A model generated the notes under the pieces. That model was not told the origin of the DNA, did not search any database, and saw only the letters and a program-made list of their open reading frames with translations. Both the position numbers and the translations under genes were made by a program. Positions 11,077-23,464 of a DNA stretch of 64,000 bases are shown in pieces. Each line of letters opens with the position of its first letter. Position 1 is the stretch's first letter. The DNA lies in NCBI RefSeq assembly GCF_051020985.1, contig NC_135006.1, forward strand, positions 15,765,501 through 15,829,500, given 5' to 3'. Source of the stretch: Nomia melanderi (taxonomy: Eukaryota > Arthropoda > Insecta > Hymenoptera > Halictidae).

Positions 11077-14000
11077 TTATAGTATATTCAAATGCATGAA
11101 AACATCCGACAACATAACTAATCGGAAGACCAGGTTCCATAGAAAATATTTTCAAAGCTAATGCCAGGGAAGAAAAATATTAAGTACACAATTGGCAGGC
11201 TCGATGCATTAATTATTTATTAGAACCGTTCAGCGGCGGGCGAAAAAGCGGCGAACCGAACGACAAACAAAAGGGGGAATAATTCGCGGGCGTGTGCGTG
11301 CAATTTTCGAGCGTGTATTGCGTCAGCGATAAATAATCGGGAATCCCGTTGTTCCCGGAGCATACCTGACCCGAACCCGGTATCGCGGCTATACCTAGCT
11401 AAATCCGAATGTACGGCTCGCGATCCAATTCTCCTGTTTCCCCATTCCACTCGCGAGCTGTCGCGTCCCCCCCTTCTGGCCCCGACGGCAGGGCTCGAAT
11501 TTTCAACGGGGAGTCGAACCAAGGAAACACGACCGCGGCCTGGACAGGGGATTTAAGAACTATGGGACGCGATCGGGAAGGAACGAGGGAATTTATCAAG
11601 CGGCCAGCCAGCCACCCCCGCACCGGAGGATCCGACGGACGTGACCACACTGTGCGAGCCGCTTCTCCGTCGGGATTACAAGGAGGTTGCGAGGCAACGG
11701 GACGGCCCGATGTCGGCGAAGATTTAACGACGTCACGCGTGACCGGATCCTACGGCTCGCGATCGTTCGCGGACGAGTGGTGGATTCCCTGGCTGGAACA
11801 ATCTACCCTCGCGTAATTGCAAAGTCGATTCTACACGACCGGGATAAACAGCTGTAGTAATTCTTCTTTTTCTCTTGGCAGAGTTCTCTTACTCTTCCAA
11901 CCCCTCGCACGGGAGAGGCGACTCTCAGTCGCCGTTTCGTTGAACGCAGGGAGAAGAGGCGATCTTCGCCGAAGGAACGATACGTGTGACGAAACGAAAT
12001 TCTCGAAAAATCAGAGCACGCTCGGGCCGCGACAGTTTCCAGGCATAAAGGGTTGCAGAAGAAATGAGTTTCTAGGAGACCTGTTCCAAGTCATTAGGAT
12101 GAATCCCCCTTTAATTGGCTGGGAACGGCGAGTGGTACTTCTCCCGGCAGCTGGTTCGGACGAGTCGCAATTCTGTTAGCGCATCTAGTCGTATCATCTT
12201 CGACCGAAGGTACGTCTAAATCTTTTCTTGCGTCCGTTTCTTGCGGACTATAACGCGTTCGCTATCACCCCTAAAGATTGCGGATTGCGGTTCGCTGCTT
12301 AGCTAATGGCTACGGTTCCCATAGAGAGATCGAATCTGTTTGAATCGAATATAATAACAAGCTTTCACGAATCACTCGTCGGAGGAGATACTGCGACGAG
12401 AATCTGTAGCCGGTAGTTACTCGATGATGGTAACCGTCCGATTGTCCCCTAGATAGCTCTCGCTTCGGCTAAACCGTTAAGCACTGGTAGCAACTTCCAG
12501 GAAAGTTGAATGAGATAAGCCTGGGACGATACGTACGGACAGGTTCCGCGGGTTTCAAGGCTGAGACCAGCCTCTGGCCGCCTCTCGTTGCTCGCGACGA
12601 AATATCCGGTCCCATTGCCGGCGAACGATAAACCGGGAGCGCGGCTGCTTCCCGGGTTCCTTTACATACCGGCGAAACAGTGGTGTTGCAAATTAAACGG
12701 CGCCGCGGAAACGCTTTCAGACGGTCTATCCTCTCGCCGCGTCGCTGGTCGGACGACCAGCTTTATCACGGATCCGCGCGATACCGTCGAAAGGCGTTGT
12801 CGAGAGCAAATTAAACGCCTCGCCGATCCGCTTTCGGCTTTCTCCAGACGTCCCGAGTAATTTTCCCGTGGAACACGCCGACGAACGCTCCTCGTTGCGG
12901 ATCAATGCCGGGAACCCGACGACTGGGGGCCCAAAGAGGACGACAGCCCTCTTCGCAGTCCTCTCCGGGATTTCCTTTGGCTCCACGGAATTTGTAATAT
13001 AACGTAATTTAATGAAGCGACCCGTCGAACGCAATCGACCGGTTCCCTCCGACTACGCGCGAGGATTCAGACTATTCCTCCGGCTCCTACCGATCCGACA
13101 TTTTTCGAACGAACTTAGCTTCTCGTACCCGCTCAGATGGAAATGTGTTATTACGCTGAGCGCTCGCCTTTGGTGCGTGAAACCAGAACGGTTCGGCGGA
13201 CGAAAACTTTCCTTAACTATCTCCACTAACGTAACGACCCTGGTGTAACCAGTGCAGGTTACACGGGAACAAATTGCAATCTCCGTTCAAGTTGAATGTC
13301 AGTCCGGTCCGTATTTTCTGAAACAACTACGGTTATCTTCGAGGAAACTCAAGAGTTTCCAGTTGGATTCGAAATAGCTGAATCTCGTTTAACGTTCGTT
13401 CCTATACAGTTCCATACGTAATAGAAATACACGTACACTCGCCGCGTTCGCGTCTCCGTCAGCTGCGGTTGCCGAGACCGATACCGATCCGCGCTCGGAA
13501 TCGCCACGACGAACGCGTCGGCCGGATCACCGTTTCTACCCGTGTCGATTAATTCCCGTCCGCGTTACCGTCGGCGCCGGTGAACGCCGGCTGCCGATGT
13601 ACTCCGGTGGGAACGGGCCGATTAAAATTAACGATGAATAGCTAAGTAACGGGAGTAATAGGGGAGGCAGCAGCCGCGCGCGGCAGCCTCGCGCCGGAAT
13701 GTCGGAGTTTCGAGTTCGGACAAATGATCCACTAAGGAGATGGGGAGCAGCCTCGCGCGGCTCTATATTCCATCTAATCTAACTCGGTCGGGTGTGCGCG
13801 GCCGCCATTACTCAGCGAGTTCCCGGGGCTAAAGCGTCGCTTCCCCGAGATTGCCCGACGAGCTGAGCAACCGGCGTGTCTCGCGCCGCGAGAACCTGTT
13901 TACCGGTTCGCCCTTAGGTGCCCTCGACAATGCGCGCTGATTCGCCGGGTTTGTTTAGGTGCGCGGGGCTTGTTAAGATCGTCGAGAGGCCGGGGGATTT

Positions 14001-17000
14001 CCAGTCTTCCGATTAAACGTGCACCGAGACACACGTACGGTGTATCTCCACGTACGCGGAGACGGACCGCGATGTTTATTCCCTTGAACGCGGAATGTAA
14101 TTAAGGAAACTCTTGCCAGAGCGTTTCAATTATTCACCATTTCGCCGTTTTTTCGAACATTTCAGCTTTCCCGCGCGGAAAAGGCAAAGGAAAATAGGCG
14201 GGGCGTTGTTTTTCATCGCGCAATGAAAAAAGCTGTCTTTCAATCGGCACCCATGCGCTCTTCATTCTTTTTTCTCTATTCGCGCGGACGCGAGGCGACT
14301 GGACGCACTCTTTTTTATTTCATTCGCGCGTTGTTTTCGATTACACTGGAGCCCGCGTCCCCGTCCATTTCGAACGCGGCTCGCGCACGCAGTTTTTCCC
14401 GTGGAGAGACCGCTTCCGGTTGCTTTCGTTTCCGAACCAGGCTACGCACGGTCCCCAATGGATAACGAGACGATATCGTTTCGACCGACGGGAGTAATAA
14501 CGGCATCGACGAGTCGCGCCGCTAATCAATAGGGAGCCGCGAATACCAACGATTCCGCGCCGCTTCTGCAAACATTTATCGCACGGTTGAAAATTGTAAT
14601 AACCGCGGCACGTCGATCGCGCCCGGACTTCATGATTCATCGGGTATCCAGAAATTAAAGCGGCCGTGTGACAGCGTTAAAAACACCCGTTGCCTCGATG
14701 AGAAAACATTCCACCCCCTCGTCGCCGCGTCTCCCTCTGATCCGTTGTGCTCGGCGAATTAAATGGACTCTGTTAAATAACAGAGTTCATAGCGGGGAGA
14801 CTAATCTCCGTTTTCCACGGTTTTCCGAGCCTCGAATGGAAGTTCGTTTGTGCCGTTTCAATTTGTTGACTGTTTCAAGTTTCAAAAAACACAAATCCTT
14901 GAATATTCAGATTTCCAAACTCGCAAACTTTTAACATTAACGGTCACTTTGCCAAATGTATAGGTCGTACGCAAGCCTGGTACACGCGTCTGAATGCATA
15001 ACGTAAATCGGTGTTAAATCTTCAGTCCCCGGGACGGAGAGGAGCCATTAAATCCACCCCTAATCGCGGCGCTTCGTTAAATAAGAGAACCGATCGGCGA
15101 ACGATTGTCCCGACGTCCGATCCGCGTCCCGTTATTCCCTCGCTAATGGGGTTTCCCGGGGCTCTATCTTTCACACGCCAAACGCAAGCCGCGTTTTATC
15201 GCGCGGGAAGAAAAAAGAACGGGATGGGGGGGAAAAAAGTAAGTGGACCGAACAATGGCCGAAGAGCTTCCCGCGACGGCTACGAGATAGAACCCATAAT
15301 GGGCCGAATCGAGTGTATTTCGACGGGGCTGCGGGACGCGGCCGAGGCCGAAGAATTGCCGGCCAGACGGATTTCAGCGCGGAAATGGGGGAACGCTCGT
15401 CGGTTTTCCATCGAATCGTCGATATAGAGAATCCCCGATGCTCCCGGGAGGCTTCGCTCCTGGGATTCGCGGGGAAGGACCGAAATTCAGGTTTCTCCGT
15501 CGCGGTGGAATACAATAACGCTCGGTTTCGCCGTTGGGAAACAGCGAAATCGACGATTCGTTTTGATTTCACCGCGATCCCGTCGCGTTTACACATTCAT
15601 TCGTGTAAAACTTCTCCCGGGACTTTGATTTGCGGCTTCACTTTCCGATTCGAAGGTTGTCCACTCGGTTGAAGGCCGAGCCGGTTACACGGATAATTAT
15701 CAACGTGTTAACTGCACAGCGTCCGGCAACGATGTCGGAGCGTATTTTGATATCCGGTCCGTTGGGATATCATCGAGGGTCAGTAATACGCCGCAGTATC
15801 GCTCCACAGAGATTTCGTACGCCGTTAACTAACCCTGGGCAACCCGGCGCGCAGCCCTCGCCCTTATTCGGGGTGACGTCGATGACCGGCATTAACGAGG
15901 CCCCCAGCTGTCCCGCTTCGAAGCATTGTACACTTCATTGTGGCGCTCGGTATTAGCCCGCTCCCGGGATCGCGTCTTATCCGATCTCGGCAATCACAAT
16001 TAAGCCGCGATTGAAACTTGAGCCTCGTCTTTGAAAGGGAACGAGAAGAGACAGCGTGGAAGATGATAAAATTAATATGCGAGAAAAGATCGAGAGCGAA
16101 CGGTCGAGGATGTAACAGGAATTTCATGCTGCTTTGGATTTTCTAGGTATTATTTCTTACTTAATCTCGTGACAGATGCTTAACGCTCCTCGTCGCGATC
16201 CCGGCAATGATCGATTCTCGCTATTCTCGTCTAGTAAATACACGAAACCGAATCCCCGGGCGATTCGCAAAGAATCGACGCAAACGTATCGAACCCGAGG
16301 AAAACGCGATCGCGTCAAAGTTCCCTCTGTTCACCCCCGACACAGGGAGGCGCGAGACATTTAGCTGCAAATAGAAGAATAAATAGCTCGCAGCCCGTGC
16401 CTCGGCGTGCTCGATCAATCTATTTCACCGTTATCGCGCCGCTAGCTGAAACAAGCATGAATGCTAAGCAAACGATACGTCGAACGCACACGGCACGAGT
16501 CGCGTCCCGTGCGATTTCCGACCGTTTTTGTCCCGGCGCTCGAGAGCGGAGGTTCAGGGCGGACCGGGAGAGCCGACGCGAATTTAAAGTTCGAAGGAAA
16601 CGGACGGCCGGCCGTGGGGGCGGGCTGAAGGATTTATCGCGTTAGTTCGCCGGCGGCGCGCTCCTTCTTCGCGAAAGTTCCGCGATTCCACGGCGAATGA
16701 TTAAAATTTCTCGGCGGCGCGGCTAGCGGGAAGATTGCTCGCGAGGCGAGGGGACCTCCGCGAATCGTCGCCGCGCGGCGCGTGTATATCCAATTACCGC
16801 AACGAGGAACGCGGGTCCCGTGGCAACGATACGCCGTAGCAGGCTGCAATTGACAGAACGTTTCCGTGCCGCGTGACAGACGGTGATTAACGACCCGTCT
16901 GTTTTCCGAATGAACATGTACGCCCGGCTAACCGTTGCCTTCCTGCTCGCAAGCTCGGTTATTTGCTCGTCCCCAGGACGCAGCCGCTGCAGCCTTCCCG

Positions 17001-19213
17001 TTGAACCCTAGATCTCTCGAAGAAATGTCGCCGCGTAAGGATGACTGGGGCAAAATTGACAGCGAGTCGTTCCACGCATGACGAAAGTGCGGGGAGACAG
17101 TCGTCTCTAGCGTTCGTTCTAAGAAAATCCAGTCTGAACGGACACCTCGCGAAAAGTGGATAATGCGAGCTATAAATAGACACGTTTCTTATCATATGGG
17201 ATGAGTTTTTCAAGTTGATCGTCGGGAAACGAAACTTCCAGGCTCGCTATCGCTCGTATTCATCGTAACTCAAACGAAGAGGTATGCCGAAGTTCAACTG
17301 GAGATTGCGTAAGCAGCGGGGAAACGTGTCGGAGCGACACTTTTCAGCGAAAAGTTGTATCGCAATAAGCGTTAAAAAGTTCGCAGCCGGTTTGAGAGGT
17401 AACGACGGCTCGCCGACACGAACGAGTCTCCGTAGGATCGCGTCCTCCATCGATTCGAGTTTCAACGCGGATCTCTATCTCGCGAGAAAGACGACGCCGA
17501 GGACTCGCCGTCTCTCGTTGAACCTATCCGGGATTCCGTGCGTGAATTCTGAGATTCTATAGAAAGTTCCGTCGACTGGAGACCTCGGTTCGTGCCGCGG
17601 TGCCTCCGATTCAATTTCTCTCGTAACCTCTGCCCGAAAGAATCTCAACGCCCGTGACATTTAACGCGAAAGCGGGTTTACCTTTGTTGCCCTTGAAAAC
17701 GGACAAAGGGACTGAGTCGACGTGCTTCATCGGAAACCGAGAACCGAGCGCCGTCCGTTGGACCTATTGGATTCGATCTAATCGATCGAGTCGTCTCGTC
17801 CGTTGACCTGGACCGATGTTCCTAGGAACTTTTCATCCGAGGCTCGATTTGAGTTAGCAACGGGGCGGCGCTCGGAACCGATTACACGCGGGAACATCGA
17901 AACCACGTAATCTTGGCTGGGAGTTCGAAGCCGGTCGACTCGCAAATAACATCCGAACTACTCGCGCATCGGGAACGAAGTCGCGTCGCGTTCGAACTAA
18001 GTACTTTGATCTACTTACGTCTCCGAGTCCGCGTGTCTGGATATCCGCCGAAGGGACTGCGCGCCGCGGAGACGACCGGAGAAAGTGAACGCGCCGGGGA
18101 TCGTTTAAACTTTAATTGGCTGCCGCTGAATTAGCGATCGCCGCGCTAATCGCTGCTCGAGGGATTATAAATCGGTATCTGGTATCTACGATCGCCCGTC
18201 GGCGCGCATTCGACGCCGCGACTTGTTACTCCCGCGCGTAACTTGATTTTCGAAGCTCGCTTCGAACCGGCTCCGACAAACTACCGCTAATTCGAGACGA
18301 ATCAATTAACCGACAAACTCCCTTGACCTCCATGTATCCTACGGATGCCGTGAAAGCGCCACTTTATTCGGTTCCACCGTCGAATCAAGCACCAACGCTC
18401 CGGCATCCGCGTTTATGCTCTTAATAGCAGCGAAATGAATTTAATTAATAGCGTATCAATTACTCAGGCTCTAATACCTGAAATCAGGACACCGAGGAAG
18501 GAGGGCATAACTCGGGGCGTAATCTTCTCTAATGGGAAATATCTGCCCGTATAACTGTAACCGGTATTACCGATCGTTTCCGCGAAACAGGAAGCGGACG
18601 ACGCGAGAATTATAAAAGAGGAGTCGGTGCTTTCTACAGGATATGTGCCAACGGGTAATTAAACTCTCTCCCGGGCTAATAACCGTGTCGACTGCCGGCT
18701 GCGATTAGACCGGGCCGATGACGGCACGTTCGATAGGTGACACGGCCGTTTCTCTTCGCGCGCAGCGTCCGCCGGCCGGTTACCCGTCGAATTTGCCGGC
18801 GCAACGAACTACGGCCGTTCGTCGAACGTCGACCGCCGGGGAACGACCTCGCTGATAATGAACAGGGTTACGGGGCAATCGACTAAAGCGCGCTGCTGGT
18901 TGCGCATTCACTATATGCATTCTCCGCGGCGATGCACTTAAAACTATGCGCCGAGGCAAGCGGGGACGCGATGAACCAGATTCTAGGGTCCGGATAGTTA
19001 CAACTACCGATACCTCCGACCGCTCCACGGCGTCCCGAACGAACCGTGCGAAATCACTTGCCATGCCGCATAAGCTGATCAATGCAGCACCGCCAAGGAC
19101 CAGCCGGGAGGGATACGCTCGCGAGAAATAATAGGTTGCTGCCGGGGAAAAGGCTGACAGGACATTTGGCCGTCATCGGAAGCTTTCTAAACTGATCACT
19201 GGATTACTAGGCA
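11077..19213. other. Long non-coding stretch, no genes recognised
   Basis: About 8 kb without a supported gene. The plus-strand frame at 11409-11816 (135 codons) was examined and lacks any domain or repeat. A GC-rich patch at 13440-14010 and an AT/ATTA-rich patch at about 18400-18560 (several TTAATTAA-like sites) are compatible with regulatory DNA, but nothing in them is specific enough to call. No simple repeats of note. Confidence 0.45.
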
Positions 19214-19386
19214 TTAACACTTTCACGTCCACGGTTCACAACAATTTTCTTCTCAGTTGCCGGAACTTTTTTCAAAGTTGTTCGTTAAAATGTACAAATA
19301 TAAAATTCATTACAACGTAATAAACTCGGCTGCTTTATATCAAACGATACGCGTAAATACGTGCAATACGGACGTGAAAGCGTTAA
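19214..19386. mobile_element. Family D TTAA-flanked MITE (173 bases)
   Basis: The left end TTAACACTTTCACGTCC and the reverse complement of the right end, TTAACGCTTTCACGTCC, match at 16 of 17 positions, then diverge. TTAA sits at both outer ends, consistent with a piggyBac-type target duplication. The interior is AT-rich and non-coding. Only one copy of this family was seen in the window. Confidence 0.65.
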
Positions 19387-20185
19387 TAGGAAATTTGCGA
19401 CGTTACATGGAAAAGCGATCTTTTATAATCATTCCGCGTCTCTAAATATATTCCTGAACGGCAAAATTTCCATAAAGATCCGCGGTGTACCGATAATGAT
19501 TACAGATTTCCATGTTACGAGCGATCGGTGTTCAATGTTACGATGCACACTAACCTTCAAGATGCAACACAGGTTTGGAAAATGTTTGACGTTTACTCGT
19601 CTCGCCGGAGTTCACCGATACGTGAAAATATACGAAACATTTATACAGGGGAGCGAAGTGCACGTGCTTCCGCTCAATTACGAAAATATCCAGTGATAAA
19701 GCTTTCGCGCGACACAGTATAGCGACAAGACTACTATTCGCGGGACGTAGAAGCCGGATGGAAGCGGTTTTAATTAATGAGGAAACAGGATACGCACAAA
19801 GGACCGTGGCCCGAGAATCTACGGTAAATATATTCGCCCGGGACACTCGATGTGCCCGCAACAAAGGGAAAGGAGGAGCGGGACGCTTCGATACGCTTCT
19901 AATAAAAGTAGCAGGTTCGCCGAGGCGTCTCGTGAATAAAGCAATAACAGTAAAACGAAGAGGAACGGGTTCCAGCGACCGGGGAGAGAAATATTGGACG
20001 AGCGAGACCGGGAAACGTATCGAATGCGCGAGCAGATTGCCGCGGCCAGCGATATTATCATTTTTTGAGGCAAACGCTGCTGCACGGAGTCTCGGCTGTC
20101 TCGATCGCGACATCAGAAAGTAAACGGACGGCGGACTGCTCTATTCTGCATACGTATTCGCCTGCTTGTGCATCATTGGACATAT
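19387..20185. other. Non-coding stretch between two TTAA elements
   Basis: The long frames here (minus 19550-20113, plus 19758-20123) overlap each other and show no domain. AT-rich DNA extends from the element at 19214 to about 19720. Nothing else was recognised. Confidence 0.45.
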
Positions 20186-20387
20186 TTAACGCATCGTACA
20201 CTGGCAACGAGAAATCTCGTTTGTATATAAAGACACTTAGCTATGCAACTTTGCTAATTACCGCGGCGTTTAAGGAATATTCAATTTCATTGGAACTGAT
20301 CACCTATGTAAAATATATTATGTTCGAGTATATGATGTATAATATATATGATATTCGGTTTCCTGAAAGTTAACCGCAATGCGTTAA
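20186..20387 (+). mobile_element. Family C TTAA-flanked MITE, copy 1 (202 bases)
   Basis: It begins TTAACGCATCG and ends with the reverse complement of TTAACGCATTGCGG. The first 80 or so bases after the left end, starting GGCAACGAGAAATCTCGT and running through ACACTTAGCTATGCAACTT, are very similar to the copy at 39037, while the remainder has diverged. Both ends carry TTAA. The interior is AT-rich and does not encode protein. Confidence 0.65.
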
Positions 20388-21185
20388 CTCTGGAACCAGT
20401 AAAATCGATTTTCCCTTATGTTCCGATAGAAGTTACAAGGAAAGAAAGATCGTTTAACTAAAAAACTGAAATCCTCCGTTGACTCCGGCGCAATCTTGTC
20501 CGCGGTCCTTGCGAAAGGAGGTCGCGCACGCGTGAGCATCGGGGGAGGAGGTCAAACGACGTTTCCCGTTGGATAATGGAATGGGTTCCCGATGTTATCG
20601 CGGTGCAGCGTGCACGGGCGAATTTACGAGATATCCTACGGTGGCGAAAATGCTAAAGCAACAGTTATCCCCGGACCGTGTTCGTTCCCTTCCTCCCGTC
20701 CCGGGGTCTTCCGGGAACGGGGCTGCCGCGACGGTGTATCGACTGCGACGCCGGTCTCTGTACAACGAGAACGGAGGGGCTCGGATTATGCTAAGCTGCG
20801 ATTGGCCCCACGGCGATCCGGAAAAAATACTGCTCGGAATCGATGCGAGCCGGTGTAGATACCGTCGCGGCGCGTCTTTGTCGCGCTTTGTCTAGCGAGT
20901 TCACGTCGGTTTCTCGGGGGTTCGTTCGGACGTGAATACAGCGGGCAGGACCGAAGGCTGTCGAGGCTGATGCGCCTGAAAGCGTGAATATCGAAACGAA
21001 GATTCGATCGCATTCGACGAGATCAATACGCTCTCATAACGGCATGAACGCGGAACAGGCGTGATACGCATGAAAAATGGACAAGCACTCAGCGTCTACG
21101 TTCAAGTTGAAGCTAACGAAGGCTACCGTCCGCTCAAAGGATCGAGCGGACAACGTCCATTCCCAATATTAATCGCGCGAGCAAA

Positions 21186-21211
21186 CGACCGACCGACCGA
21201 CCGACCGACCG
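21186..21211. repeat. (CGAC)n simple repeat
   Basis: More than six tandem copies of the tetranucleotide CGAC. Confidence 0.9.
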
Positions 21212-22190
21212 CCGGAGCAACAGCTTCTTTTTCCACGGCGCGAACGATAATTCCCGTTTCATCGTATGCATATTCACCGTGGCTCATCTAGCCCGATACC
21301 GGCGATCCGAGGCACGCTACGAAGTGGCGCATTTAAATGATCGACCGTACATAACTCGCCGCGGAAAGTACTCCTCGGGAATTATGAAGCCGATATCCGA
21401 AGCACTGAATTACAATTTGAATTGCAAAAAGCTCGATACCGCGCGAAGGAGACGGGAACGCGGACGACGAGAGGAAAGGGGGCGGGGGGAACGGATGTTC
21501 CCGCATAAATTTGCAAATTGTTCGAACGCCGTCGGCTGCGGAGAGACGGATCGGGTTCGCGCGGTCCCCCCGTCCAGGAGTGCAAGAGGAAACCGGGGAA
21601 CCGGCGCGGCGTGCCGTGCGTTTCTGCAGTTTCGCGTTGCCGCGCGGCGCCAACTGGATTAACGTATCGTTGTCCCGAGGCGGGGACCCTGGAACAGTTT
21701 CGAACTGAACGCGCCGGAATATGCAGGTACACAAGCGATAGCGGATAGACCGTGCGGACACGGTAAAGTGTTCTCGCGAAAGGTACGCGAGAGTTCGAAA
21801 CCCTGCCGCCCGTGGCCCGCCGGGAGCCGAAGGGTCGGCCAGACTGGAATCCGGCGAGCGCAGCGCGGCCAAAGTTCTCGATGGAATTTCGACGTTTCGC
21901 TAATAGGACTCCCGGCAGACTGCGAGCAGCCGCCGCTTGTCAAAGCGATCCAACTCGTAATAAAGTTCCTCCCCTGGAAGAATCCTCGGGCGTTTCCTCC
22001 CGTTTCGGCGGGCGACGCCGCCTCTTTTCGCTGCGGAAACTTTTCGGCGGAGAGCCGAACCGGGACACTTTCCGGAGAGCTTTCACGATCCGAGGGTGGA
22101 CTGCTCGTTTGTACCGTGCCGGGTTACGGGGATCCGTAGGACGCTCGGGGGAATTGATGTCCGCGCATCGAACCGTCCTGAGAATCTTGG

Positions 22191-22205
22191 TGTGTGTGTG
22201 TGTGT
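22191..22205. repeat. (TG)n microsatellite
   Basis: Seven and a half TG units. Confidence 0.9.
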
Positions 22206-23223
22206 ACGCGGCTCATATTCGCGGACCGAGTTCATCAATTATGTAACAGCGCGAAGAATAATTCCCGGCGACCCGAATGCCCCGGAAAGCTAATAGAAGC
22301 ATGAATTTTCAATTATTCATACCCCGCCCGCCCCGACCGCTCGTTCATTCGTCTGTCCGTTCTAATGCCGCGCGTTCGAAAAGTTGGATCTCGCCGGGCA
22401 AACAGCTCGCGACCGGTTCTCTCGGCGCGCAGGAGCTGCTGCGCCCTTAACGAGGACGAACGAGGGGGGGGAGCGGGAGAGGTCTTCTCGGGAAGTTTCG
22501 TTGCCCTCGTCGAACCTCGCGATTTCAATTTCAAACTTTCCGCTTTCCCTCGATTCCTTCTTTCGATTCCCCTCTTTGTTTACGGGGGTGAGATCGAGAG
22601 AGGATATTCTACGTTGGCCTCTATCGCTGGCCATCCGAACGGCCGCTAACAGACTTTGATAGAAAAAGTTGCACTAGGTGCGCTCATAACGGTTCTAAGG
22701 GGGTTCGAGGTTAAGTTTCGCCGCCGCTAATTCAATGTACTCTCCCGGCGGAACCGGTCCCGGGATCAAAGAGGGAAGACCCGGGCTCGCTCTTACGGGC
22801 AGATAAAAGGAAGAACGCGAGTGTCGCGCGGTAACCCGGACCGGCGTCGAGTGGCTGCTAACAAGAGCTCCCGAGTTTTCCGGTTGCGTTCACCTTCAAT
22901 CTTTCGTCCCCTCTTCCGCGGCTGCCTCTCCGGCCCGTGCTCCCGGAAAACTGACAGGGAAAGTCTGACTGAACGTGCACGTATACGGAAGCCCGGCCGA
23001 GGATCACGTCGAAGATTCTCGAGGAACGTATTAGGCTAGCACGGGACCTTATGAAAATCCTGCCTCTCGCCGCGGAGAGCTTTCGCGCCGGGAGAATGAG
23101 CTACTCGATCTTTCCAAACAAGATGGCGAGCAGCTCGTATAAGGTTGGCTGAGAAGTGACGCTGGAATTTTTAATAATACATACTTGCCACTTTCATCGT
23201 TCTCTCGCGACGATTCCTTCTTT

Positions 23224-23464
23224 TTAACCAGTTGAGCGTGGAATTTAGTTTGAAGAATCTCGCACTGTACGCGCTATAGAATCAAATAATGAAGCGCGTA
23301 CTCGTTAGATGCAGGCGAAATGCACTTGAAATATATCCTAATGAAAAACCGAGGCGAAACGAAGAGTTACGTGTTTGTATCGAAAAATAATCCATCGTTG
23401 AGAAAGTTAGCATCATTGAAAGTTCTATGACGAGTATACTCGTCGAGCACAGTTGACTGGTTAA
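23224..23464. mobile_element. Family F TTAA-flanked MITE with a subterminal palindrome (241 bases)
   Basis: The left end TTAACCAGTTGAGCGTGG pairs with the right end, read in reverse complement as TTAACCAGTCAACTGTGC. The first nine bases match exactly and most of the next six do. Close to the right end is the perfect 16-base palindrome GACGAGTATACTCGTC (23429-23444). TTAA bounds both ends. The interior is AT-rich and non-coding. The single copy looks well preserved. Confidence 0.7.

Larger units (their letters stand above)
20388..23223. other. Non-coding stretch with two simple repeats
   Basis: No supported gene. Around 21300-22140 five or more frames on both strands are open together, giving Arg/Pro/Ala-rich translations, which marks them as chance frames in GC-rich DNA. 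The tetranucleotide and TG repeats inside are listed separately. Confidence 0.5.
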
